A stretch of DNA of 11,521 nucleotides from JADHLJ01 sp038116915 (GTDB lineage: Bacteria; Pseudomonadota; Alphaproteobacteria; Thalassobaculales; Thalassobaculaceae). Position 1 is the first letter of the stretch. Each line of letters starts with the position of its first letter. The notes beneath the pieces are model-generated. The model was not told the DNA's origin and did no database searches. It saw only the letters and a program-made list of their open reading frames with translations. This document shows, piece after piece, positions 1 to 7,351 of the stretch. Made by a program: the position numbers and the translations under genes. The DNA lies in the NCBI GenBank assembly GCA_038116915.1, contig JAYOEU010000145.1, forward strand, positions 1 through 11,521, read 5' to 3'.

Positions 1-1387
1 TGTCCTTCTTGCGGTCGGTGATCTTGAGGTACCCGTCATCCTCGATCACCCCGATGTCGCCGGTATGCAGCCAGCCGTCGACGATGGTCGTCGCGGTGGT
101 CTCGGGATCGTGCCAGTAGCCCTTCATCAGGAGGTCGCCGCGCACCAGGATCTCGCCGTCATCGGCGATCCTGATCTCGACATCGGCGAGCGCCGGACCG
201 ACGGTCTCGATCCGGGTCTTGGACGGCCGGTTGCAGCTGATCACCGGCGAGGCCTCGGTCTGGCCGTAGCCCTGAAGAATGCCGACCCCGAGGCCGAGGA
301 AGAAATTCCCGATATCCGGGTTGAGCGCCGCGCCGCCGGACACGAAGGTCTTCAGCCGTCCGCCGAACCTGCCGGCCACCTTCTTGCGCACCAGAAGATC
401 GAGGGCCGTGTTGGTCAGCCGCTCGCCGAGCGAAAGGGTCGCCGGCGCTTCATGGCGTTTCTGACCCAGCTCCAGCGCCTTGTAGAACAGTTTGGCCTTG
501 GTCCCCCCGGTCTGCTCGACGCCCCGGCGGATCCTGTCGTGCAGGACCTCGTACAGCCTCGGCACGGCGGTCATGATGGTGGGCCGCGCCTCCTGCAAGT
601 TCTGGGCGATCTTGTCCGGCCCCTCGGCATAGTAGATCTGCGCGCCGATCGAGATCGGGAAGAACATCCCGCAGGTGTGCTCGTAGGAATGCGAGAGCGG
701 CAACAGCGAGAGGAACACATCGTCGCCGAGACCGAGTTCCACCAGCAGGTCATAGGCGGCGTAACAGTTCGCCAGGATCGAGCCGTGGGTCAGCATCACG
801 CCCTTGGGCCGGCCGCCGGTTCCGGAGGTATAGATGAAGCAGACAACGTCCTCGCGGGTAAGCGTGCCGGCGTTCACGCGGATGTCGTCGGCTTCCGCGT
901 CGCCCATCTTCATCACCTCGTCCCAATGCAGGCTGCGCACGCCGGCCTGGGTTTCCGAGGCGGGCGGCTCCATCGAGATCACGATCTCGCAGGACGGGGC
1001 GCTGCGGGCCGCCGGCAGCACCCGGCGCGCCAGACGCTCGGTCGACACGATCGCGAGCTTGGCTTCCGAGTGCTCCAGAATATAGAGATGGTCATCGGTG
1101 GTGTTGGTGGTGTAGGCGGGCACGCTGACCGCGCCGAGGGCGCCGATCGCCAGATCCGCGACCACCCAGTCCGGCCGGTTCTCCGAGACGATGACCACCC
1201 GGTCGCCCTTTTCGACGCCGAGCGCGCGCAGGCCGCGCGCCAGCCGGCTGACCTCAGCGGCGGTCTCGGCATAGCTGCGTGATTGCCAGGTGCCGGACAG
1301 CTTTTCCCAGAGAAACGGCTTGCCGCCAAGCTTGTCCGCCTGCTCGAAGAACATCGTCGCGAGATTGCGGATTGCCTTATAGTCCAT
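1..1387 (-). CDS. Long-chain acyl-CoA synthetase (AMP-forming), 3' end cut by the window edge
   Basis: It activates free fatty acids to acyl-CoA with ATP via an acyl-adenylate, feeding beta-oxidation or lipid synthesis at the inner face of the membrane. The visible 462 residues start at ATG 1387 (MDYKAIRNLA), preceded by a GGGGGTGA Shine-Dalgarno stretch about 5 nt upstream. Adenylate-forming family motifs appear in order: the phosphate-binding loop YTSGTGGRPKG (residues 186-196), GGAALNPDIG (351-360), GYGQTE (373-378), DGWLHTGD (437-444) and the hinge ITDRKKD (456-462), where the window ends. The missing C-terminal lid would be roughly 130-150 residues in the FAA1/FadD15-like group, which this resembles more than E. 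coli FadD. The phosphate loop has Gly where TSGTTG normally has its second Thr. It is divergent from the oligoendopeptidase with a spacer of about 94 bp. Family is certain; chain-length preference is not readable. Confidence 0.93.
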   Translation of the reverse strand, partial: MDYKAIRNLATMFFEQADKLGGKPFLWEKLSGTWQSRSYAETAAEVSRLARGLRALGVEKGDRVVIVSENRPDWVVADLAIGALGAVSVPAYTTNTTDDHLYILEHSEAKLAIVSTERLARRVLPAARSAPSCEIVISMEPPASETQAGVRSLHWDEVMKMGDAEADDIRVNAGTLTREDVVCFIYTSGTGGRPKGVMLTHGSILANCYAAYDLLVELGLGDDVFLSLLPLSHSYEHTCGMFFPISIGAQIYYAEGPDKIAQNLQEARPTIMTAVPRLYEVLHDRIRRGVEQTGGTKAKLFYKALELGQKRHEAPATLSLGERLTNTALDLLVRKKVAGRFGGRLKTFVSGGAALNPDIGNFFLGLGVGILQGYGQTEASPVISCNRPSKTRIETVGPALADVEIRIADDGEILVRGDLLMKGYWHDPETTATTIVDGWLHTGDIGVIEDDGYLKITDRKKD

Positions 1388-1481
1388 TGCTCACCCCCGG
1401 CGTGTGCCCATATACACGCTGAATCCGAATTCGAACGCGCGTCGGTCTCCGACACGTTACCACCATCCGATGGATATAATC

Positions 1482-3293
1482 ATGGCCGAAGCGACACAAT
1501 CCAAACCCAAATCCGGTCTCGGCGCGCTTCCGGAATGGAACCTGGATGATCTGTATCCCGGAACCGGCTCGAAGGCGCTGGCCGACGATCTCGACGCGAC
1601 GGCCCGGGACGCGAAAGCCTTCCGGGAGCGTTATGCCGGAAAGATCGCGGGCCTCACCGGAGCCGAACTCGGAGCTGCGATCGCCGAATATGAGCGGATG
1701 TTCGAGATCACCGGCCGCGTCATGTCCTATGCCCAGCTGATCTATGCCGGCGATATGTCCAGCGCCGAGAACGGCAAGTTCAGCCAGACCATGCGCGAGC
1801 GCACCACCGCCATCGGCAGCGACACCCTGTTCTTCGAGCTTGAGATCAACCGCATCGAGGACGAGGATCTGGAGAAGAAGCTCAAGGCCCCGGAGCTGGC
1901 GCGCTACCGGCCCTGGCTGCGCGACTTGCGGGTGTTCCGCCCGCATCAGCTCTCCGACGAGCTTGAGGAGATGCTGCACGAGAAAAGCGTCGCCGGCCGC
2001 GGCGCCTGGACCCGGCTGTTCGACGAGACCATGGCCGGCCTCCGGTTCGAGCATGACGGCAAGGAGCTGACCTCGGCGGAGGTGCTCGACCGGCTGTCGA
2101 ACAAGGATCCCAAGGTCCGAGAGTCGGCGGCCCGCTCGCTCGCCAAGGTTCTCGGCGCCAACAAGAAACTCTTCGCGCTGATCACCAACACGCTGGCCAA
2201 GGACAAGGAGGTCGAGGACAAATGGCGCCACTATGCGCGCCCGCTCTCGGCCCGCAACCGGATCAACCAGGTCGAGGACGAGGTGGTCGACGCCCTGGTC
2301 GAGGCGGTGACCTCGAACTATTCGAAACTCTCGCACCGCTACTATGCGCTGAAGGCGAAATGGTTCGGCGTCGAGGCTCTCGACTTCTGGGACCGCAACG
2401 CGCCGCTGCCCGACGACGACGACACGGTGATCGGCTGGGACCAGGCGAGGGACACGGTGCTGGAGGCCTATGGCGCCTTCTCGCCGAAGCTGGCGGAAAT
2501 CGGCGCGCAGTTCTTCACCAAGCAGTGGATCGACGCGCCGGTGCGGCCAGGCAAATCCTCCGGCGCCTTCTCGCATTCGACGGTGCCCTCGGCGCACCCC
2601 TATATCCTGATGAACTATCAGGGCAAGACCCGCGACGTGATGACGCTCGCCCATGAACTCGGCCACGGCGTGCATCAGGTGCTCTCGGCCGGCCGGGGAT
2701 ATCTGCAGGCCGATACGCCCTTGACCCTGGCCGAGACCGCGTCGGTATTCGGCGAGATGCTGACCTTCCGCTCGATGCTGGCGGCGCGGAAGGATCCGCG
2801 GCAGCGCCGGGTGATGCTGGCCTCCAAGGTCGAGGACATGATCAACACCGTGGTCCGGCAAATCGCCTTCCACCAGTTCGAGACCCGGGTGCATGACCAG
2901 CGCCGGCAGGGCGAGCTGACGCCGGACGCGATCGGCGACATCTGGATGGGCGTTCAGGGCGACAGCCTCGGTCCGGCGATCCGCTTTGATGACGACTACC
3001 GGGTGTTCTGGACCTACATCCCGCACTTCATCCACTCGCCCTTCTACGTCTATGCCTACGCCTTCGGAGACTGCCTGGTGAACTCGCTCTACGCGGTCTA
3101 TCAGGATGCCGAGCAGGGATTCGCCGAGAAGTATCTGGAGATGCTGTCGGCGGGCGGCACCAAGCGGCACAAGGAACTGCTGGCCCCCTTCGGCCTCGAC
3201 GCCAGCGACCCGGCCTTCTGGAACAAGGGATTGTCGGTCGTCGAGGGCTTCATCGACGAGCTGGAGGCCATGGAAGTGGATAAAAACGGATGA
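1482..3293 (+). CDS. pepF: Oligoendopeptidase F, M3 family zinc metallopeptidase
   Basis: A cytosolic zinc endopeptidase that cleaves short peptides, probably recycling peptides from protein turnover or uptake. Numbered from ATG 1482 (603 aa, the usual PepF length), the zinc site is HELGH at 391-395 (Zn ligands His391 and His395, catalytic Glu392), with the third ligand Glu418 in TLAETASVFGE. The N-terminal part opens with LPEWNLDDLYPG, typical of M3B proteins, and the C-terminal part contains the family's YVYAYAFGD stretch. No signal peptide is visible. The start is uncertain: ATG 1470 and GTG 1404 are in frame and none has a clear Shine-Dalgarno. ATG 1482 is chosen because homologues begin shortly before the LPxW motif. 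A repeat doublet follows the stop codon. Family assignment is very secure. Confidence 0.95.
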   Translation: MAEATQSKPKSGLGALPEWNLDDLYPGTGSKALADDLDATARDAKAFRERYAGKIAGLTGAELGAAIAEYERMFEITGRVMSYAQLIYAGDMSSAENGKFSQTMRERTTAIGSDTLFFELEINRIEDEDLEKKLKAPELARYRPWLRDLRVFRPHQLSDELEEMLHEKSVAGRGAWTRLFDETMAGLRFEHDGKELTSAEVLDRLSNKDPKVRESAARSLAKVLGANKKLFALITNTLAKDKEVEDKWRHYARPLSARNRINQVEDEVVDALVEAVTSNYSKLSHRYYALKAKWFGVEALDFWDRNAPLPDDDDTVIGWDQARDTVLEAYGAFSPKLAEIGAQFFTKQWIDAPVRPGKSSGAFSHSTVPSAHPYILMNYQGKTRDVMTLAHELGHGVHQVLSAGRGYLQADTPLTLAETASVFGEMLTFRSMLAARKDPRQRRVMLASKVEDMINTVVRQIAFHQFETRVHDQRRQGELTPDAIGDIWMGVQGDSLGPAIRFDDDYRVFWTYIPHFIHSPFYVYAYAFGDCLVNSLYAVYQDAEQGFAEKYLEMLSAGGTKRHKELLAPFGLDASDPAFWNKGLSVVEGFIDELEAMEVDKNG

Positions 3294-3325
3294 GTAGGCT
3301 GTTTTGATCGAACACATGTATTAAT

Positions 3326-3460
3326 GTCGCCCTGGCGAAAGGCAGGGCCCTGGACCGAATCTGCCAGCCTTCCTCGTTTTTCGGTTTGCCCGGGTCAACC
3401 GAAGGCATGATCCGACACGCGGCGCAACCGAAGCTTGGCTCTGCCTTGCGCCAGGGCGAC
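3326..3460. repeat. REP-like inverted doublet 1 (REPIN/BIME-like)
   Basis: Two inverted copies of a short unit bound this 135-bp stretch between pepF and the desulfhydrase-family gene. The left copy is GTCG (3326-3329) followed by CCCTGGCGAAAGGCAGGG (3330-3347). The right copy is its inverse, ending in CGAC at 3457-3460 with a GCGCAA centre. Between them lies a further inverted repeat, TCGGTT 3381-3386 with AACCGA 3397-3402. The outward-facing tetranucleotides plus hairpins match REP doublets in layout. The 222-bp intergenic region (3294-3515) contains no gene; this element fills most of it. It may also act as a transcription terminator or mRNA stabiliser for pepF, which is inference. Confidence 0.7.
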
Positions 3461-3515
3461 GGAAATATTAGGCGCCTATCCGTACAAGTGAGAAAACCCA
3501 ACCGGCGGGTCCGGC

Positions 3516-4559
3516 ATGAGCAAGACCGGGGAACTGGACCGCCATCTCGAGCATCTGCCGCGGGTCACGCTTGCCCATGTGCCGACACCGATCGAGGCCT
3601 TGCCCCGGTTGTCCGAGGCCGTCGGCGCAGGCGTCGATCTGCTGGCCAAGCGCGACGACATGACCGGCTTCGCCGCCGGCGGCAACAAGGCCCGGCAGCT
3701 TGAATATACCATGGGCGCCGCCGTCGCCGCCGGGGCCGACATGATCCTGGTCACCGGCGCGGTGCAGTCGAACTACATGCGCACCGCCGCCGCCGCCGCC
3801 GCCGCCGCGAAGCTCGGCATGGAATGTCATCTGCAGTTCGAGGACCGGGTCACCGGCATGGACGCGGGCTATCACGAGAACGGAAATGTCCTGCTGGACC
3901 GGCTGTTCGGCGCGGCCACCTCGACCTTCCCGCTCGGCGAGGACGAGGCGGCGGCGGACGGCAATCTGGCGCAGATCGCCGGCACCTACCGGAACCAGGG
4001 CAAGACCCCGTATCAGCTCAAGCTTTCAGCCGATACCAAGCCGCTGGGCGCGCTCGGCTATATGCGCTGCGCCGCCGAAATTCTCGACCAGATCGCGGCG
4101 GGAGAGCCCGACATCGACGCCATCGTGCTGGCCAGCGGCAGCGCCGCGACCCATGTCGGCATGCTGCTGGGACTGCGCCTGCTCGGCTCCGCCACGCCGG
4201 TTCACGGGATCTGCGTGCGCCGCGACGCGGTGCAGCAGACCGAGCGGGTGCGCGGCATCGTCCGCCTCGCCGAGGAACTGGTCGGCTGCGGGCCGGTGGT
4301 GGCGGACGGCGATGTCCATTGCCATGACGCCTGGCTCGGCCCCGGCTTCGGCTGTCCGGTCGAAAGCACCCACGAGGCGATCCGGCTCGCCGGCCGGATG
4401 GAGGGCTTCGTCGTCGACCCGGTCTATACCGCCAAGTCGCTGGCCGGTGCGATCGGGCTTGCCCGGAGCGGCGTTTTCAAGGCCGGCGCGCGGGTGCTGT
4501 GGATCCACACTGGCGGCCTGCCGGCGGTTTTCGCCTATGGCGACAAGATGCTGGGGTGA
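3516..4559 (+). CDS. PLP-dependent D-cysteine desulfhydrase / ACC deaminase family enzyme
   Basis: A fold-type II pyridoxal-phosphate enzyme of the group containing D-cysteine desulfhydrase (DcyD), L-cysteate sulfo-lyase (CuyA) and ACC deaminase; these release ammonia and pyruvate or 2-oxobutyrate, with sulfide or sulfite where the substrate contains sulfur. The 347 aa match the usual 330-350. Visible landmarks are PTPIEALPRLS (23-33), AKRDDMTGFAAGGNK with the PLP lysine at Lys58, QSN at 84-86, the phosphate-binding ASGSAATH (206-213), DPVYTAKSLAGAI (301-313) and HTGGLPAVFAY (331-341). Two departures stand out. Eight consecutive alanines (91-98) are encoded by a GCC tract. The loop that reads GGSN-LGALGY in DcyD is SADTKPLGALGY here (171-182). 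ATG 3516 has only a weak upstream GGCGGG. It converges on the yghU-like gene. Family is secure; substrate is open, with D-cysteine the default guess. Confidence 0.88.
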   Translation: MSKTGELDRHLEHLPRVTLAHVPTPIEALPRLSEAVGAGVDLLAKRDDMTGFAAGGNKARQLEYTMGAAVAAGADMILVTGAVQSNYMRTAAAAAAAAKLGMECHLQFEDRVTGMDAGYHENGNVLLDRLFGAATSTFPLGEDEAAADGNLAQIAGTYRNQGKTPYQLKLSADTKPLGALGYMRCAAEILDQIAAGEPDIDAIVLASGSAATHVGMLLGLRLLGSATPVHGICVRRDAVQQTERVRGIVRLAEELVGCGPVVADGDVHCHDAWLGPGFGCPVESTHEAIRLAGRMEGFVVDPVYTAKSLAGAIGLARSGVFKAGARVLWIHTGGLPAVFAYGDKMLG

Positions 4560-4560
4560 T

Positions 4561-4578
4561 GGCGGACCTCAGTCCGCC
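4561..4578. terminator. Hairpin between convergent genes, overlapping the yghU stop codon
   Basis: GGCGGAC (4561-4567) and GTCCGCC (4572-4578) form a perfect 7-bp GC-rich stem with a 4-nt loop. It begins one base after the upstream gene's TGA, and its loop contains the stop codon of the minus-strand gene. The position between two convergent stops suggests a shared bidirectional terminator, but neither side has a T-tract, so termination is inferred from position and stem only. Confidence 0.4.
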
Positions 4579-5453
4579 GCCGCCAGCTTGTCCTGTGTTC
4601 GGGTGTCGAAATCGCCCGCGTCGTGGCGTTCGTGGAGCTGTTCCGAGGGCTCTCCCATCACCCGGTTGACCATGCGGCCGCGCTTGACCGCCGGGCGCGC
4701 CGCGATCTCATCGCGCCAGCGCAGGAGATTTTTGTAGGTGTGGGTCTCCAGGAACGTCGCCGACTCGCCGTACATGGCGCCGGTGGTCAGGTTCCCGTAC
4801 CAGGGCCAGATCGCCATGTCGGCGATCGTGTACTCGTCGCCTGCCATGAACTTGTTCCCGGCCAGATGCCGGTCCAGCACGTCGAGCTGGCGCTTGGTCT
4901 CCATGGCGAAGCGGTTGATGGCGTATTCGATCTTGACCGGGGCATAGGCATAGAAATGCCCGAAGCCGCCGCCGAGATAGGGCGCGCTGCCCATCTGCCA
5001 GAACAGCCAGTTCATGCACTCGGTCCGCTTGGCGGGATCGGTGGGAAGAAATGCGCCGAATTTCTCGGCGAGATAGAACAGGATCGAGCCGGACTCGAAG
5101 ACCCGCGTCGGCGGATTGGTCGAATGGTCCATCAGCGCCGGGATCTTGGAATTCGGATTGACCCCGACGAAGCCGCTGCCGAACTGGTTGCCCTCGCCGA
5201 TGCGGATCAGCCAGGCGTCGTACTCGGCGCCCTTGTGCCCAAGCGCCAGCAGTTCCTCCAGCATAACCGTGACCTTCACGCCGTTCGGGGTGCCGAGCGA
5301 ATAGAGCTGAAGCGGGTGCTTGCCGACCGGAAGCTCCTTCTCGTGAGTCGGTCCGGCGACCGGCCGGTTGATATTGGCGAAGCGGCTGGTGGTGTCCTTG
5401 CCGGTATCCCAGACCCAGACCTTGGGCGGGGTGTATTCGGTCTCGGTGCTCAT
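4569..5453 (-). CDS. yghU: Glutathione S-transferase, YghU type (GSH-dependent disulfide-bond oxidoreductase)
   Basis: It resembles E. coli YghU along its whole length (294 aa here versus about 288). YghU is a cytosolic Nu-class GST that binds two glutathiones and reduces small disulfides and peroxides. Recognisable blocks are KVWVWD (11-16), FANINRPVAGPTHEK (25-39), LPVGKHPLQLYSLGTPNG (41-58), NPNSKIPALMDH with the cis-proline Pro105 (99-110), the gamma-glutamyl-binding ESGSI (120-124), FLGGGFGHFY-like residues at 160-168, KIEYAINRF (174-182), GDEYTIADMAIWPW (205-218) and EQLHERHDAGDF (271-282). There is no catalytic Cys in the first domain, as in the family. ATG 5453 is chosen because MSTETEYTPPK aligns with YghU's start and AAAGGGA lies upstream at suitable spacing; the frame stays open for 71 codons further upstream without family similarity. 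Assignment is very confident. Confidence 0.95.
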   Translation of the reverse strand: MSTETEYTPPKVWVWDTGKDTTSRFANINRPVAGPTHEKELPVGKHPLQLYSLGTPNGVKVTVMLEELLALGHKGAEYDAWLIRIGEGNQFGSGFVGVNPNSKIPALMDHSTNPPTRVFESGSILFYLAEKFGAFLPTDPAKRTECMNWLFWQMGSAPYLGGGFGHFYAYAPVKIEYAINRFAMETKRQLDVLDRHLAGNKFMAGDEYTIADMAIWPWYGNLTTGAMYGESATFLETHTYKNLLRWRDEIAARPAVKRGRMVNRVMGEPSEQLHERHDAGDFDTRTQDKLAAAD

Positions 5454-5574
5454 GCGATGAATCCCTTTGCTGCTGACGCGGATGCCCGCGCCGGACCTGG
5501 CCGTGAAAGTGGAATCCCCGGACCGAGAAATCAACGCCCGAGACGGCTCCCGGTTGCACGACACTGCTTCCATA

Positions 5575-5620
5575 CGGGAACGGGCGACCGGTTTCGCGCT
5601 CACCCGTCGCCCGTTGCCCG
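5575..5620. repeat. Long imperfect hairpin in the yghU-GMC divergent spacer
   Basis: CGGGAACGGGCGAC (5575-5588) pairs with GTCGCCCGTTGCCCG (5606-5620), giving 14 base pairs with a single bulged G at 5616 and a 17-nt loop. It lies about 120 bp upstream of both start codons in a 290-bp divergent spacer. It could be an operator, a leader-RNA hairpin or a degenerate relative of the GTCG repeats. Its right arm shares CTCACCCGTCGCCC with the left copy of doublet 2. Function unknown. Confidence 0.5.
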
Positions 5621-5743
5621 GCGCCCCGGCGCAGGGCAGGGCGACGAGGAAGGCCGGTGAAATCATCAGCTCCCTGGTTTGAGCGGCCCCGCGCCGGCGC
5701 TAGACTTCGCGGACCCGTAGACACGCCAGGGAGCGGCCGCGCC

Positions 5744-7351
5744 ATGGACAGCTTCGACTATATCGTGATCGGCGCCGGGGCGGCCGGCTGCGTGCTGACC
5801 AACCGGCTGAGCGAGGACGGCGCCGCCACGGTCTGTGTGCTGGAGGCGGGCGGGCCGGACCGGCATCCCTATATCAAGATCCCGGCCGGTTTTGTGAAGA
5901 CCCTCTACGGCGACCGCTTCGTCTGGCCGTTCCAGACCGCGCCGTCGGATTCGCTCGGCGGGCGGGGCCTCGCGATCCCGCAGGGCCGCGTCGTCGGCGG
6001 CTCCAGCTCGATCAACGGCATGGTCTACAACCGGGGCCAGCGGGCGGATTTCGACACCTGGGCCCAGATGGGCAACCGGGGCTGGGGCTTCGAGGATCTG
6101 CTGCCCTACTTCAAGCGCTCCGAGCGCCGGCTCGGCCCGGGCGACGATGCGGTCCGGGGCCGCGGCGGCGAGATGCCGATCACCGACATGGACTGGATCA
6201 ATCCGGTCGCCGAAGCCTTCCTCGACGCCGCCGAGGCCGCCGGCATCCCGCGCGCCAAGGACTACAATTCCGGCCGCCAGTTCGGCGCCGGTTACTTCCA
6301 GCGCTATATCCACAACGGCAAGCGGGTCAGCGCTGCCGATGCCTTCCTGCGCCCGGCGCTGGCCCGCAAGTCGGTGGAGCTGCGCACCCGGGCCCAGGTC
6401 ATCGAAATCGTGCTGGAGGGCAGGCGCGCCACCGGCGTGCGCTACCGCGACGGCGGCGGGTTGGAGCAGGTGGTTCATGCCCGCCGCGAGGTGATCCTCT
6501 CCGCCGGGGCCGCGAACTCACCGAAGCTTCTGCAGATCTCCGGCATCGGCCCGGCGGCGCTGCTGGGCGATCTCGGCATCCCGGTTCGCCACGCGCTGGA
6601 CGGGGTCGGCGAGAATCTCAGGGATCATTACTCCGTGCGCATGGTGGCGCGGGCGAAGGAGGTGCTGACCATCAACGAATACGCGACCTGGCCGCGCCTA
6701 CCGCTGGAAGTCGTCAAATGGCTCGCCGGGCGGCCCAGCGTGCTGGCGATGTGCCCGACCATCGCCTTCGTGCATGGCAAGTCGCATCCCGGCGTGGAGG
6801 ACAGCGACCTGCGCATCCTCTTCACCCCCGGCAGCTATCAGGACGGCAAGACCTACGTACTGGACGACTATCCCGGCATGACCTGCGGCGCCGCCCAGCC
6901 CCGGCCCGAAAGCACCGGCCATGTCCGCGCCGACTCGAGCGATCCGGCGGCCCCGCCGGTCATCCAGCCGAACTATCTCGCCGCCGAAACCGACCGGCGG
7001 ATCACGCTCGCCGGTTTGCGGCTTGCCCGCACGCTGCTGAACAGCCCGCAACTGGCGCGCTATTTCCACAGCGAGACCCTGCCAGGCGCCAACGCCGAGA
7101 GCGATGACGAGCTGCTGGATTTCGCCCGCCGGCGCGGCAATACCGGCTATCACCTCTGCGGCACCGCCAAGATGGGGCCGGCGAGCGACCGGATGGCGGT
7201 GGTGGATGACAGCCTGCGGGTGCACGGTCTCGAGGGCCTGCGCGTAATCGACGCCTCGATCATGCCGATGCTCCCCTCGGCGAACACCTATGCGGGAACC
7301 TTGGCCATCGCCGAAAAGGGAGCCGATCTGGTGCGGGGACGGACGGTTTAG
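5744..7351 (+). CDS. GMC-family FAD-dependent oxidoreductase (choline dehydrogenase-like)
   Basis: A flavoprotein that oxidises an alcohol to aldehyde or acid using bound FAD; family members include choline, glucose and aliphatic or polyethylene glycol alcohol dehydrogenases. The protein is 535 aa from ATG 5744, with AGGGAG 10 nt upstream. It opens directly with the dinucleotide-binding motif DYIVIGAGAAGC (5-16) and LEAGG (33-37). GMC signature 1 lies around GRVVGGSSSINGMVYNRG (81-98) and signature 2 at GAANSPKLLQISGIG (255-269). The C-terminal catalytic pair is His470 in GYHLCGTAKMG and Asn513 in PSANTYAGT, a His/Asn arrangement as in choline oxidase. No signal peptide is seen, so it is probably cytosolic or membrane-peripheral. 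An earlier in-frame ATG at 5657 would add 29 residues with no family similarity. There is no betaine-synthesis neighbour, so betA is not claimed. Confidence 0.93.
   Translation: MDSFDYIVIGAGAAGCVLTNRLSEDGAATVCVLEAGGPDRHPYIKIPAGFVKTLYGDRFVWPFQTAPSDSLGGRGLAIPQGRVVGGSSSINGMVYNRGQRADFDTWAQMGNRGWGFEDLLPYFKRSERRLGPGDDAVRGRGGEMPITDMDWINPVAEAFLDAAEAAGIPRAKDYNSGRQFGAGYFQRYIHNGKRVSAADAFLRPALARKSVELRTRAQVIEIVLEGRRATGVRYRDGGGLEQVVHARREVILSAGAANSPKLLQISGIGPAALLGDLGIPVRHALDGVGENLRDHYSVRMVARAKEVLTINEYATWPRLPLEVVKWLAGRPSVLAMCPTIAFVHGKSHPGVEDSDLRILFTPGSYQDGKTYVLDDYPGMTCGAAQPRPESTGHVRADSSDPAAPPVIQPNYLAAETDRRITLAGLRLARTLLNSPQLARYFHSETLPGANAESDDELLDFARRRGNTGYHLCGTAKMGPASDRMAVVDDSLRVHGLEGLRVIDASIMPMLPSANTYAGTLAIAEKGADLVRGRTV

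Noticed and set aside
65..1282. A 405-codon open frame on the plus strand opposite the acyl-CoA synthetase
   Set aside because: Same antisense artefact: the minus strand carries all adenylate-forming motifs in order, while the plus-strand product resembles nothing known.
1475..1480. Perfect TATAAT on the plus strand just before pepF
   Set aside because: Transcription would begin around 1487, after the likely start codons 1470 and 1482, and there is no -35 hexamer at 16-18 bp. Probably chance.
1377..3317. A 646-codon open frame on the minus strand, fully antisense to pepF
   Set aside because: Its translation has no recognisable family and is rich in Arg, Gly, Val, His and Leu, as expected from the antisense frame of a GC-rich gene. 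The plus strand encodes an intact M3 peptidase with its zinc motif.
3469..3478. Palindrome TAGGCGCCTA upstream of the desulfhydrase-family gene
   Set aside because: Short, GC-centred 10-bp palindromes are expected by chance in GC-rich DNA, and no promoter elements flank it.
4623..5660. A 345-codon plus-strand frame and an overlapping 345-codon second minus frame over yghU
   Set aside because: Both are frame shadows of the yghU gene, whose 294-aa product matches YghU end to end.
5454..5666. N-terminal extension of the yghU-like gene by 71 codons
   Set aside because: The extension has no similarity to the family and runs through the divergent regulatory region with its hairpin. ATG 5453 has a ribosome site and matches the family start.
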